A DNA stretch of 64,000 nt from Kryptolebias marmoratus (GCF_001649575.2 NC_051435.1:4051527-4115526); one strand, 5' to 3'; numbered from the stretch's first letter, positions 39,281 through 50,428 are shown. A program made the numbers and translations. The notes: generated by a model from the sequence alone, not told the origin.

Positions 39281-39426
39281 GTGCGGGGGGAGGGAGAGGG
39301 GCGGAGCTTATGTCTCAGTTTCCAGCGCAGCTGACAGAAAAGTGGTCCTGATGGAGTTCTGGTCCTGATAGAGTTCTGGTTCTGATGGAGTTCTGGTCCT
39401 GATGGAGTTCTGAGCAGCAGCGGGTC
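39281..39426 (+). promoter_or_regulatory. fam171b: fam171b promoter-proximal and 5' UTR region
   Basis: A G-rich tract and a GC box (GGGGCGGAG near 39298) precede the coding start, with no TATA box. The region from 39310 onward probably lies in the 5' UTR, because the ATG of the first coding exon follows directly. The transcription start is not visible from sequence. Confidence 0.4.
39344..39411 (+). repeat. 17-bp minisatellite, four units, in the fam171b leader
   Basis: Four head-to-tail 17-bp units of GGTCCTGATGGAGTTCT type start at 39344, 39361, 39378 and 39395. Unit 2 has ATAG for ATGG and unit 3 has GGTT for GGTC. Three of the four units contain an ATG and each supplies a stop to the preceding short frame. 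Confidence 0.95.
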
Positions 39427-42400
39427 ATGAGAACCGGACCCTGCCGGTCCCGGAAGCTGTTTCCAGTCATGTATTTGTTCTGGGAGGCTTTGTTCTGCGC
39501 GCTGGTTCTGAGCAGAACCGCAGAAACGAGCGGAGGGTTCGTCGGCCCCGGTCCGGAACCAGCCCTGCATGCTGATGAGAGGAACTTTTCACAGCGGGAT
39601 CTCATGAAACAAGAAGCTTTTCAGCAGCTGAACAAGACTCTGCCAGGTCGGAACCAGCTCCTGTAAACATGTGACACAAAGTGTTTAACAAAATGTTCCT
39701 TTTTTATTTTATTATGTAGATCTTACTATTTCTGCTCTATCGGTACCAAAAGAGTTAAAAATACACTGTAAAAACTAACTGTCGAAATTAAACCAATAAA
39801 ATAAGTGTAACAGTTTAAAGTTACTTTATTCGGGTATATTATAACCGAAATTTTTAGGTAAAGATAACAGATTTTCAAATTTCTCAAATCAAGAGTTATA
39901 TTTAAGTAACTTTTATTCTTTATTTATTTATTTACTCAGGACCATCCCAACTACAAGTTTTGTAGTTACTAATGCCAATCCAGACTTGTTGTTCTCTGTT
40001 GGAACATGTGAACCTGTTGATTTACATGTTGATGATGCAGTGCAGAAAAAAATCACTTAAGTCAAATTTTAATCTAAAATTTTTAGGTTGTTGTTGTGAC
40101 TGAAAATAAACCTAGTTCAAATTTGAACTTTCTTTGTAAATGACATTTGCCAGCTAAAATATAAATGATCTTTGTGTGTAATGCTGTTTAAAGTCTCTTT
40201 TTTACAGTGTAGCAGATTATGTTCTTATATTAGTCAGCAGTCTGTGAGGATTCTTTTAGAAATCTGATTCGATGAGTAAAAAGTGACGAGAGGGAGAGAG
40301 CAGCTTCTCCATCTGCTTCTTTTAACTAAATTTGTCATCTGTTCGCTATTAACAAACTATCAGTCCTCAAGAAGTTCTGGGAAGAAGAAGAAGAATTTAA
40401 TGAAAGATAAAGAGACAATTGGGTTATAAACATGTTTTTAACCAGTCTGGTTTGAGCTCTGAACTCATGCAAACCTTTGTCGTTTACATCCCAACACTAA
40501 TTCATCTTGTTCAGTTTGTCTCCTTTTGCCTCCGATTATTATGAATATTATTTAAAAAGCTGAAGTGAACAGCTTCCCCTTCCTCTGTGTCCTCCTCTTG
40601 AACTTCAGAGCGGCAGGAGGAGCTGAGAGGAGAATCTGTTCTCTTATGGAGAGATTCATGATTAATTCATGCTGATGTAGGAGTGCTTTGCCGTCTCATG
40701 ACACGTTCTGTGTCTGCGTTGTGGACTTGCAGAACTTGGACGTGTATTTGAGAACGCTGCTGCTGTCTGCGGTACAAACAACAAGCACCACCCCCACTCC
40801 GTCCTCCTCCTCCTCCTCCTCCTCCTCCTCCTCCTCCTCCTGCCCTGCTGGCTGGCTGCTGAGGCTGCCAAGCCTCTTCCTCACAACCGTCAGTTCAGAG
40901 TGAAATCTGCCCACTTCAGCCAGAAGGAAATCAGAAAATGTGAAAAGATTAGAGAAACAGATGGCCACCTTTCCCATTCTGGGATTAAGATCATTATTGT
41001 TGTGCTGCTTGAAGGTATTTTACAGATATTTAGAAGTGAGGTTCTGTAGAAAGGTTATGAACAATTAATATCTTACTTGTTGTAGATACTTTTTCGTCTG
41101 ACATCAGTTTGGAGAAGTAATCTTATTCTGACCATATTGATGACTTCTATAGTAAAATGCAATTCCTTTTCTTTGACCTTTACACCACTGTCACTCATCC
41201 AACAGTGCACGTCTTCATTCACTACAAACATTTTGGATGGATGATTACATTCTGAGATTTTCAGTAAAATTCATCCAGTTGTTCATGATATATTTTGCTA
41301 ATGCTTCAGACAAGCACACACACACACACACACATGGACACGGGCAGAGATATTATTGTCTTTTGCTTTTAGGGGCAGGAGATAAATAGCAGCAACAGCT
41401 AGCTGTAGCATTTCTTAATATCTCTACCAACATAACCATGTCAGGTAAAACTGGCAGCGGTGTAAATATTAGCGTTTGTATGAAATGCTATGAAATTTAG
41501 GAATCTGGAGTTGTTTTAAGGCAGCAGAGGTCCACTCAGATTCTTAGCTTGCCAAGTTGGTCTGAGTGGACCCGCTTCCAAAACATCTGCAGTCTTCAAA
41601 GTTTTATGCAAATTTCAATATTTAAACCTTTTCGCCACCATCATTTTCACTTCATACAGTTATTCTGGCAGAAATATGCAAGAAGTGCTAGGGCTAGCTG
41701 CTGCTGCTATTTTCTCTTGCAAATAACCCCGGAATTTTATGTAGATATTTGTGTGATGTGAACTTCACAGTGGTGTAAAAGTATATGAATTAGTGTTTAC
41801 ATAGCTGGAGTTGTTAAAGATGGCAGCAGTCTACATTTGGACTCCTGACAGACATAAACTTTATTTCTCCACACTGAGCTCATTTAACGTATCTGTAGTT
41901 GTGATAATTTACCTTCAGCTTCACATGTTGTGCATAAGAAACCAATCAAAGTGTGTGTTTGTGTTTTCCTCCATCAGAGGAAACTGTGGCCTAATTCCAG
42001 CTCCCATGCAGGGTAGACAGGAGTCCTCACAGATAAATCCCTGCTGGACCATCTGTCTGAGCCGCCTGGTGGTCTTACAAAACTGACCAGTCAACATGTT
42101 TGTGTTCCATCCTGTTCTCTCTAATTCTTTTTATCTTTAATATTAGACGTACGCGTTGCGTCTGCTAAATCAAAAGACAGCGCTTTTAGCTTCAGACACT
42201 TTGGTTTCAGTAATCATAAAATGTCGTCCTTTCATTTATCTTTTTCAGTTTGTTAATTTAGAAAGGAAATTATTTTTATCCAGCATCAGATCTATTCTGT
42301 TTCTGATAATAACAGCGTTTAACCCTCATCATCGGCGCTCACTGGCAACAGGAAGTCGGCTTTTGTCCACTCCATAAACCTCTTTGTGTTGCAGGTCAGT

Positions 42401-45400
42401 TCGCCAAATGGAGAGATTATAGTAATCTGGCACAAAACAACTCCACTTCAGATTTACTGACCTCCCCCTTTTGTTGTGTTTGGCCTCAGAGACGGGACAC
42501 ACAAACTGACAAGAGGAGGCTGCCTCTGAGAACAACCATCCTCCTGTCCATCTGCACTGCTCGTAGCATCAACCAAATGTACTTGTTTGTTTCCCGTTTG
42601 TGGCTGAAAATGGAAGTAATCCCAGCAGCTCCGAGCAATAACAGCTCTGTTCAAAGGAGGGTAGGGTTGCCTGGCTTTGGCTTTTGCTAAAAGCTGGCTT
42701 CATGAGGTTTTCTTTTTTAACTTTTGGCAGATTTTTCAGCAGCAGGATTATGAGCCCTTGAAGCAGCAGCAATCCAGCTACTGCAACTGCCTGTGTTCTT
42801 TTGTCACCATTTGCAGAAAGATCCTTATGGTATTATGGCCAGCGAGATTGCTGCTAGAGCGGAGCTTCAGCACTTCATTTTAGATATAAAGTGCAATAAG
42901 TGCTTCTTCGTGGCCTCTTTGTAGAAAATCCCCGTAGAACTGATGATGAGCTGCAGCAATTTAAAGCTCACCGAACTTTAGGTTTCAACCGGAGGCAGCA
43001 CACTTCAACTCAGACAATGTTTGTAGCAGAGCAGTAGGTGAATATAAATATGTTTGTGCTAGCAGAACACTGCGCTGAAGGATTTTGTTGTTGTTTGAAT
43101 AAAATATGCTGATTTGACTTCATGCTGCTTGATCTGATTATGTTAAAAAAAACTAAAGTAGACACTGAAAAGTTTAAAAGTACATTTAAAAAAAAATCTG
43201 ATACTTGTAAATGTTTAAGGATGTCACAGTTACATTTTCAGTGTTAACATTTAATTAAAACCACATAATAAAAATGCGACCATCAGCATTGTAGAAACTA
43301 TTAAAGGGATAGTTCAGTGAATTTTGAAGTGATGTTCTGTTTAATAGTTATGAATAGTAATTTATCCCTCATAGAGCACAGAGTATGGAGAAAGAGGCCA
43401 CAGTTTTTGTCCAGGTTAGACTTTTTTGGCTCTAAACAAAAGGAGAATAAGCATGTTTGGGACTCTGATGTGTTGGAATTTGGTGGATTGCTAATATAAG
43501 AACATTAATTAGTCCAGTTTGAATGTTTGTCTCCAGCCTTCAGTCAGTGACTGTGGTAAACTACCATCATGGCTCCATTCATCCAGACAAACCCTGATAG
43601 ATTACTGAGCATCATTGTTATGCAACACCTGACCTCACCGACGCAAAGCCTTGTTGTCATGAGCTCATTACTGGCCACTGGTGCATCGTGTGAGTGGCTA
43701 ATTGGTTCGGGTTTTACATAATCAGTGTTAGCTCCTCGATGGGATTCTCTGCTTGCTGTCTGAACACATGCAGTGATTATGAATTCCCTCAAAAGAATAT
43801 TGGAAATGTGTTCTTAATTAAGTTCTTGGCTGTACCTGCAGAATCCATATCTTTGGTATTTGTGTCAATCTATTTGTAATCTATTGTGATTAATTGACTG
43901 ACATCCTCGAGGGATTCTACAGATTAGTTTTTTTGTGTTGAAATAAGGTCCCCCTCTAGGTTAATTGGAACTGCAGGCTTTTCCAGTTGTTAGAGGAAAG
44001 CTCATTCCCACACGGAATAAAAGTCTGAATTAGCAGAAACACTTTCACATATTTTGATTAAAGCTAATCTCAATATTTTATTGTTAATTGTTAAGACGTT
44101 CAGAGAAGTGGTATGTGTTGTTGTAGATATTGTAAAGTACATTTAGGTTCCTCCTCTAAACCTTGAACATCCTTTACATATGCAGTCTTCATAGTCCTTG
44201 TCTTATTTTATTTTTTAGGACACACCTTTAATCTGAGGGTCCAAGTAAATGACATGCTGAGTCACCAGCCCCTGGGCCAGGCACTAGTGGAGCTCTTTGT
44301 CAACTACACCAAGAAGGACACGGCTGTAAGCGGGGAGGACGGCGGTGCTCTGCTTCATGTACCCAACCTGTCGGGGCTCCAGATCACAGTTGTAGCCAGC
44401 AAGACTGGCTTCATTTCGACACTTCTGCCTTACAAAACCAACAGAATCCCAAGTAAGTTTGTTATTAAAATGTTTAATTACTTCAAACACAAAATAAAGG
44501 CTGCACCATCTTCAGCTATTTAGACCTTATTTTAACTTGGAATGATTCAAATGCAGTTTGGATGTCTAGATGTTATATTCTGCTCCTAATGTGGAGCCTA
44601 ATTAGGTGACAATCTGTTTAAGATGTGTTGCTCAGCTGCCATGTGCAGTGCTGTTCATTTTGTTCTTGTATTTCTGAAAGCAGTGAAGTGTATTATTATA
44701 TCTGAGCTCTTGTTTTGAAAGTTAGAAAATCCTGTTTCTGTGCAAGGTATAATAATATAAGAGTTGATGAAAGTAAATGCCACACTGCCATCTAGTGGGA
44801 AAAACTAAACTAAAACTACAAATACTAATGTTAGTTTTGCATTTCTGCCCTCTTTTATAAAATATATAACATGGCTGCAGTATTTTCATCTCTGACTGCA
44901 TCGCTGCTCGGTCTGAACCCAGGGAACATCTGGCTCTATGATGATTCAGTCCTGATCACAGGAAAAACAGCTGGTACCGTAAAGGATTTACTTTTTTTCT
45001 TAAAGCATTCATTTAAAAAAAAAGAAATGTTTTATATGCCAGTCATTCATTGTCCTTTCTTGTATTTCTTTCATTTGAAGAGGCTTCTTCCCAGGCCATT
45101 GTCAGGTTTCCTGGAAGCCTCCTGACCCTGACACCCAGCAGGAATATCACCTCTGTTAAAGCCTTTGTGACCGTTCCCAAACTGCTACCAGAACAGGACA
45201 GCTCTCTAAACACTCTGGGCATCATGGACAATAAATCAGGTGATATATTTATGTTGCTGAAATGATGACCCTAATGTGTCACTCCACATTTCTCTTTTTA
45301 TCTTTTAAACCTCAAACATTATGCTGCAAACTGCCTGAAACAAAGTCAATATACAATAAGTGTGTTTGTGTATACATTTTTAATCCATTTAACACCGACC

Positions 45401-48400
45401 TACGAATGTATCGTTCAGCATTTTGTCTTTTGTTTTTCGGAACCTGTTGCACAGACGGATAATAGATAGTTGCATCTACAGTATATTTTACAGACAGGAC
45501 AGTTTGAAACACCTTGAAAAGAGAGTTTGTGCATCAACAAGGTGATTCCCAAAGAGCTATTAGTTGAAACTGTGGCAGATTTTTGCCTGAGGTAAAAAGA
45601 AAACTCTGCAAAGACCTGAGAGATCCTTCGTCCTTCATCAGGTTTCTAGCTGACAGCTCTGTGGAACTAAAGTCCTGTTTTCTGTCAAACTCTTATCTTT
45701 GCTGTTTTTCAGAGATTGAACTAAAGAAATGGGAACAAATTGTCTTTGTGACAGGCTGCTCGTAACAAATAGCCTAAAGATCCAATTTAAAATTGATTCT
45801 TTGCTCGGTTGTCTGTAATGTGTAGACGCAACACTGCTTCAGTCTTCAAGTATTCATAGGTCAGAGTTAAGTGACTTAACATGCAAAAAAACAACAACAT
45901 TCCTCTGAAAACTGACAGGAAGTAAGGATAAAAAACAGGAGTTGTTTCAAGTAAAACACATTAAAATATATTCAGAACATCTGCAGAACTACTGAAGAAG
46001 ACCACCTCTAAAGTCTGACTTGTTGGAAGCAATATTTAAAAATAAATAAATATAAATGTGGCAGCTTAGATTTTGGCTTAGTAATGTTTTCGTATCCTCT
46101 CCAGGTTATGTCAGTGTGCAGCTAAGCCCGGTGGCAGCTGTCAGTGTGCAGCTTTTCTCAGGAGACACGGAGCTTCATGTGACCGGGCCGGTCCAGATCA
46201 GCCTCGGTGTTCCTGCCAGCTGCAGACTTCAGGCTCCGGAGGCTGTTCCAGCGTGGTTCTTTAACCAGAGTACCGGTGGGTCTAATCTGATAAATCTGAC
46301 ACACTTTACAGGACGGGATTAGGGCTACAGCACCTTTATATAATAAGTTGTTGAATATTTCTTGTTTCTGACCAGCATTGTTAATGTTTGTGTTTTCTGT
46401 AGGAGGCTGGATAAGAAAAGGACTTGGAAAGATGATGTTGGTTGATGGAAAACTCATGTGGACGTTCACTGCGCCTCACCTGGGCTACTGGATGGCAGCA
46501 CCTTTATCCTCCACCAGAGGCAGGTTTTCAACTTAAACATTAAAATGATTGATTATAGAGCACATAAACATCTTTGTCTCAAATGTTCAACAGGGATGGT
46601 TTGAGCAGGGGAGTAGTTGAAAAGGCCCATCCAGTCAAAAAGCTTTCTTAAAGTACCTATAAACCAAATCTCAGCTGATTTGATGCTTTTCCAACCTTAG
46701 TTCAAAAGCTAGTTAGTTTTTTGGCTAAATAAAAATTATTAATAGTTTATTAAGACAAATTAACCGATGAATATTTATTCGAACCACTGAATTAATCAAA
46801 CAATATTTACTGAAAGTTTCATGTCAGTATCTAAAACAAATAATGTTGGTTATTGCAGCAAGTTACAACTTTTCACTTTGCTCAGTGCAAATTCAAGGAT
46901 GTTAATTAGTCAAGAACTTTGAATTTTACATTGATTTAATTTTTTTTAAATCCAAAGACACATGTCATTGGTATCACTTGAAAGAAATTTCAAGATTTTA
47001 AAAATAAAATATTAGTTTTGAAGTAAACCAAGTTTCTGCCACAGGTTGTTGTGTGGGTCAGAAATGAAACAGTCTGAGAACTTTGGATGATATTGGAGCA
47101 AGTGCTGATTGGAACTGCAGTTCTAAAACTATTTTATTAAACTGTTTATATTTTTTTCAACCATTTTCTTTAGGTCTTTTGGGACTCTCCACCCTCGTTG
47201 ACTTTACCTCACATCATTTATTTTCTCTGCTGTTTGTCATCGGAGGAACCCTTCTTCTCATCATCTGTCTTCTGACTGGGATGTTATATTATTGCAGGTA
47301 AAAAAGGCTTTTGTTTCATTTTAATCTTTATATTTGGAACCATTGTTGAAACAGCATTTAAAAGAGAAATTTCATTATTCCAAGTGCAAAGTTTTAACCT
47401 TTTGTCCAGGAATATTTATTTTAGCCTTATTTAATGAAGCTATCTTTGAATAATAAGATGCATCCTGGGTAAGAACCCAGCAGTGCAAGAGTCTAATCTT
47501 ACAAATAAATATAACATATCAGGACTCGATGTGGAGCCTCAGAGAGAGAAAAGGATGTTTTTTGTGTTATGAGATGTTCACAAATATGGTGAAACACTGT
47601 TGTCTTGTTTACAGAAAGCAGTCCAGTGAAAATAAAGTGAGGAAAAGCCCAGCAGTGATTAAAAAGGATCAGACCACTTCCACGTGTCATAATGAAGTCT
47701 TTGGAGCTTCTTCAGAGGACGCCTGTCATGCAGCGGATGGGCTGAACCAGAAAATGACAAACAGCGGTGACGTGATAGTTAACCCTGGTGCTGTGGCCGT
47801 TTCAGTCGAGTGTCACAAACTGGACTGTTTGACCTCGGAGCAAACTCCTTCGTCTCTGACAGACGGCATGTTCTTCTACAACCAGCCTGTCGCCATTCTT
47901 CCTGCTTCAGCCTTTTTCCACCTGGAGGAGGAGCCGGAGCAGACCGAGTGGAGCAAGTCAGCCACTCTGCCACGGATGGGCTTTTCAAACGGGTCTGCCA
48001 TGGAGCCGCAGAGGAAAGACAGCTTCACCCAGACCCTGCAAAATGCTCCCTCTGCCGCCCAGAGCCAGGTGATAGAACCCAAGGACCAGCCCGGAGGTCT
48101 GGAAATCTGTCAGGCAGCAAACGGCACAACCAGGGGTCCTTTCCCAGAGTCACTGTCCGTACCAGGAACGTTAAATAAAATCAGGGAAAGCAGACATTCT
48201 GTCCATACTTTCACAGGTTTATCTAAAATCCCATCACCTCTGCCTCCTCGAGCCTGGTTTGTATCTCTGGAGGGCAAACCCGCGGCTGAGATCCGTTACG
48301 CTGTATCAGAGCATCAGAGGAGGCGGAGGCCCATCGAGAGTCGAGAAACCAGTTTGGACTCGGGGGTGGACATGAGCGAACTGAGTCAGACGTCTGGCAG

Positions 48401-48476
48401 GAGGACTGTAACGCTGGAGAGAGACGCCACTTTTGTTAAAAGCACACCCAGTCATAAGAACACACCCCAAAAGTAA
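39427..48476 (+). CDS. fam171b: FAM171B, type I membrane protein (eight coding exons)
   Basis: Coding exons inferred from splice sites and phase: 39427-39646, 44219-44452, 44881-44973, 45081-45239, 46105-46275, 46403-46519, 47174-47297, 47615-48476. Together they give 659 residues. Introns 1-6 are all phase 1 and intron 7 is phase 2. In order: signal peptide in the first 33 residues (second Met at 15); FAM171 ectodomain from about residue 74 with VQVNDM, FVNYTK, NIWLYDDSVLITGK and APHLGYWMAAPL; N-glycosylation sequons NYT, NLS, NIT and NQS; membrane span about 347-371; cytoplasmic tail with DQTTST, FYNQPVAIL, KSATLPR, SFTQTL, SVPGTLN, PRAWFVSLEGKP and TSLDSGVDM. These tail blocks mark it as FAM171B rather than A1 or A2. 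Intron 6 appears to be GC-AG. The C-terminus is about 100 residues shorter than I recall for mammalian FAM171B, and the polyglutamine tract of the human N-terminus is absent. Molecular function is poorly known; family members are neuronal surface proteins. Confidence 0.92.
39647..44218 (+). other. fam171b: fam171b intron 1
   Basis: The donor is the weak CAG|GTCGGA at 39647. The acceptor is T-rich TTTTTTAG at 44218. Joining them restores Gly 74 in phase 1. Inside are a (TCC)n microsatellite at 40802-40841, foldback-MITE arms at about 40990-41115 and from 43301 (TTAAAGGGATAGTTCA), and a family A fragment on the minus strand at 41215-41335. Open frames over the TCC repeat encode artefactual Ser or Glu runs. 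Confidence 0.75.
44785..44799 (-). promoter_or_regulatory. CTCF-like motif in fam171b intron 2
   Basis: The minus strand reads CCCACTAGATGGCAG, a full match to the CTCF core, about 80 bp before exon 3. Motif evidence only. Confidence 0.45.
46520..47173 (+). other. fam171b: fam171b intron 6, inferred GC-AG intron
   Basis: Exon 6 reads into ACC AGA G, and the next bases are GCAGGT. The only nearby GT (46523) would leave phase 2 and meet a stop soon after joining to the pyrimidine-rich acceptor at 47173. Cutting before GC at 46520 gives phase 1, like all preceding introns, and joins TRG to LLGLSTLVDF just before the membrane span. AG|GCAGGT is close to the known GC-donor consensus. An alternative GT donor with an acceptor at about 47118 keeps the frame but adds about 18 unusual residues. 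Confidence 0.7.
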
Positions 48477-48805
48477 AAATGTAATTATTTTTTCCATAGT
48501 TACTTACCTTATTGGTCAGATTTACACAGAAAGACTGAAGATCTGGTGGCCTTCGGGTCAATTTGACCCGAAGGCCACGGGAGGGTTAACACTCATCCTT
48601 TTTTTCCTTGGTGTTTGATTCGAGCAAAGTATGATTTCAAACAGAGCTGACGGCTTTATCATGTTTCTGAATTTTGTTTTAACTTTTACTTGTTGTTTTA
48701 ATGTCTCCTATATTTTACTGCTTTTTGTTTTGTTTTTAACTATTTGTCTGACTGAATTTGTTTGCTTTTAATTTGTTATGAAAATAAAATCTACTTTTAA
48801 AGTGA
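48477..48805 (+). other. fam171b: fam171b 3' UTR and poly(A) signal
   Basis: The 3' UTR is short. AATAAA lies at 48783-48788, about 310 bases after the stop. The UTR contains an inserted TTAA-MITE end forming a palindrome at 48546-48578. Confidence 0.55.
48546..48592. mobile_element. TTAA-MITE end forming a perfect palindrome in the fam171b 3' UTR
   Basis: Arms GTGGCCTTCGGGTCAA (48546-48561) and its exact inverse (48563-48578) are separated by one base. They are followed by GGGAGGGTTAA, which ends in TTAA. The end sequence is shared with the copies at 33930 and 22830. Transcribed, it could form a 16-bp stem with a very tight loop. Confidence 0.75.
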
Positions 48806-49883
48806 GAAATGAGAGGCTTATTACAAACTTATTAGAAAATATGTGGACACTGGGATGATTAGAAGGAGAATAAAACGCATCTTTAAGTTCCTGAAGCAAA
48901 CATCCAGGAGATGGCAGCGATGCGACTTCTAAGATGCTGGCTGCTGATAAATCCACAGCGACACATCCGGGTATTTAGCCTTTCTGCAGTGTTCCTGCCT
49001 CCTTCTGTGGGAAACAAGCCCTCCACTTTGACTGGTGGTGAATGGAATTCCTGCTTTGTTTTCTAAGAAAAACTCCTTCAAATAAGAGTACGGCATTGCT
49101 TCTGAGATTTTAAGTGCCTGTCAGTCAGTGTTAAAAAACAAAAACTTTCATAACTGAAGTTTATCAGACTGGATACATGACGTCTGCAGTGCCCTGATGT
49201 GTATAAACTGAACTGGGCATGTTTCTCCTTTCCTAACCGGCTTCATCGGTTCTGAGTGGAAGTTAAAGCTAAATAATTTATCATCAGGCATCATTCTCCA
49301 AGGTGGGTTAATCAGTATCTGCAGAAGTTTAAATATTTTACCTTAGTGAAAAATGAATGATTAATACAGTTTAAAACTGTGCCAAAACAAGTAAAACTCT
49401 GCTTTATTAAACGTACAAGCAGCCTCTGACTCACACACACACCTGATGATTAATCTTTTCAGTCGGGCAAAATGCAACGCACTTTGATGCACAGCACCAT
49501 TATTATTTTCACGTTGACACCAGCTGTTTTACACTCCTCGTTTTCCCCGAACAGGAGGCACGGCTATTTCAAGGAGGAGGAAGAGTGGAGCTCCACAGAT
49601 TGCAGAGTTAGGCCATTGTCGATTTGGCCCGCCATTTGGTGATCACTGGGCCACAGAGTACATAAAGTTTATATGAGTTGAGTTTACAAAGTTGTAACTA
49701 GCCTAGATTTGCAGTAGATGTCTTCAGTTTTTGTTGAAGTGATACCAGTTTAAGAACAGTATGTGTTTTTTATCACTGTGAGCTGCAAGCCTAATGATAA
49801 AATTACAAAATAAAATTCAAAAGTGTTACTATTTCGACGTCTACCTGGTTGAAACTGATGTTTAGTCATTTGGATCTGCTTTA
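48806..49883. other. Intergenic DNA between fam171b and the MITE cluster
   Basis: No coding sequence is seen. A CTCF-like motif (CCAGGAGATGGCAGC, one mismatch) lies at 48904-48918 on the plus strand. Confidence 0.45.
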
Positions 49884-50210
49884 TGGAAAGCCAATAGGGA
49901 CAAAACACGTGCTTTAAAACACCTGGGGATCTAAATGGCATTATTTATACCACCTGGTGTTTATTAAGCCCCACCCAGCTGGTAGGTGGGTGGGGCTTTT
50001 TTAGCACCTTGTGACCCTTATAAACAAAGGCACAAATTTTGTCCCTTTTGGCTTTCCATAGGCCAGGTTGTTTTAATTAATGCCTGGTGGCTGGACATTG
50101 TTTTGAACAGCAAGTGGTGATAATTTCCCGCCAGGTGAGGTTCCTAAACGCCAGGTGATTAATTAACAGCGTTTCAAAAACACATAAATTATGTCCTTTT
50201 TGGCTTTCCA
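49884..50210. mobile_element. Nested TA-flanked palindromic MITE
   Basis: A 175-bp unit (49884-50058) has 22-bp terminal inverted repeats starting TGGAAAGCC and ending GGCTTTCCA, matching at 21 of 22 positions and flanked by TA on both sides. A second right-hand end of the same sequence closes at 50210, again followed by TA. Inside the first unit AAGCCCCACCC (49968-49978) pairs with GGGTGGGGCTT (about 49988-49999). Between the two right ends TTAATTAATGCCTGG and its near-inverse CCAGGTGATTAATTAA form another inverted pair. TA flanks suggest a Tc1/mariner-type source enzyme. No coding capacity. Confidence 0.7.
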
Positions 50211-50428
50211 TACTTCTCCTGCTTGTAGCGCGCTCCCGTCTGGGAAGGCACAAACTCTGGCGGGGAGAGTTACCTTGACTCAACACCGGAATGAAGTCAT
50301 AATCAGTCAGCGTGTGGACCTACAGCTGCGGCGGGAGAAGCAGCGGAACCGAACCGAACCGAGCCGAACCGAACCGAGGGCTGGAAGTTCTCAATGGGCC
50401 AGTGAGCGCTGCCTGAGGCTTTGCTCGG
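50190..50428 (+). promoter_or_regulatory. GC-rich patch, possible promoter of a further gene
   Basis: Clearly richer in GC and CG than its surroundings, with GCGCGC, GGCGGGG and a GAACC pentamer repeat at 50346-50377. It lies directly before an open exon with a good splice donor. A promoter is inferred. Confidence 0.35.

Noticed and set aside
40688..40903. Serine-rich and glutamate-rich frames in fam171b intron 1
   Set aside because: Produced by the (TCC)n microsatellite. A splice-like TTGCAG before it is not supported by any homology to FAM171B.
47118..47173. Longer version of fam171b exon 7 using a GT donor at 46523 and an acceptor near 47118
   Set aside because: It keeps the frame but adds residues with no counterpart in FAM171B and breaks the phase pattern. 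The GC-AG model fits better, though it is not proven.
47529..47614. Upstream part of the long open frame over the last fam171b exon
   Set aside because: It lies before the acceptor TTTACAG at 47614 and is intron sequence that happens to be open.
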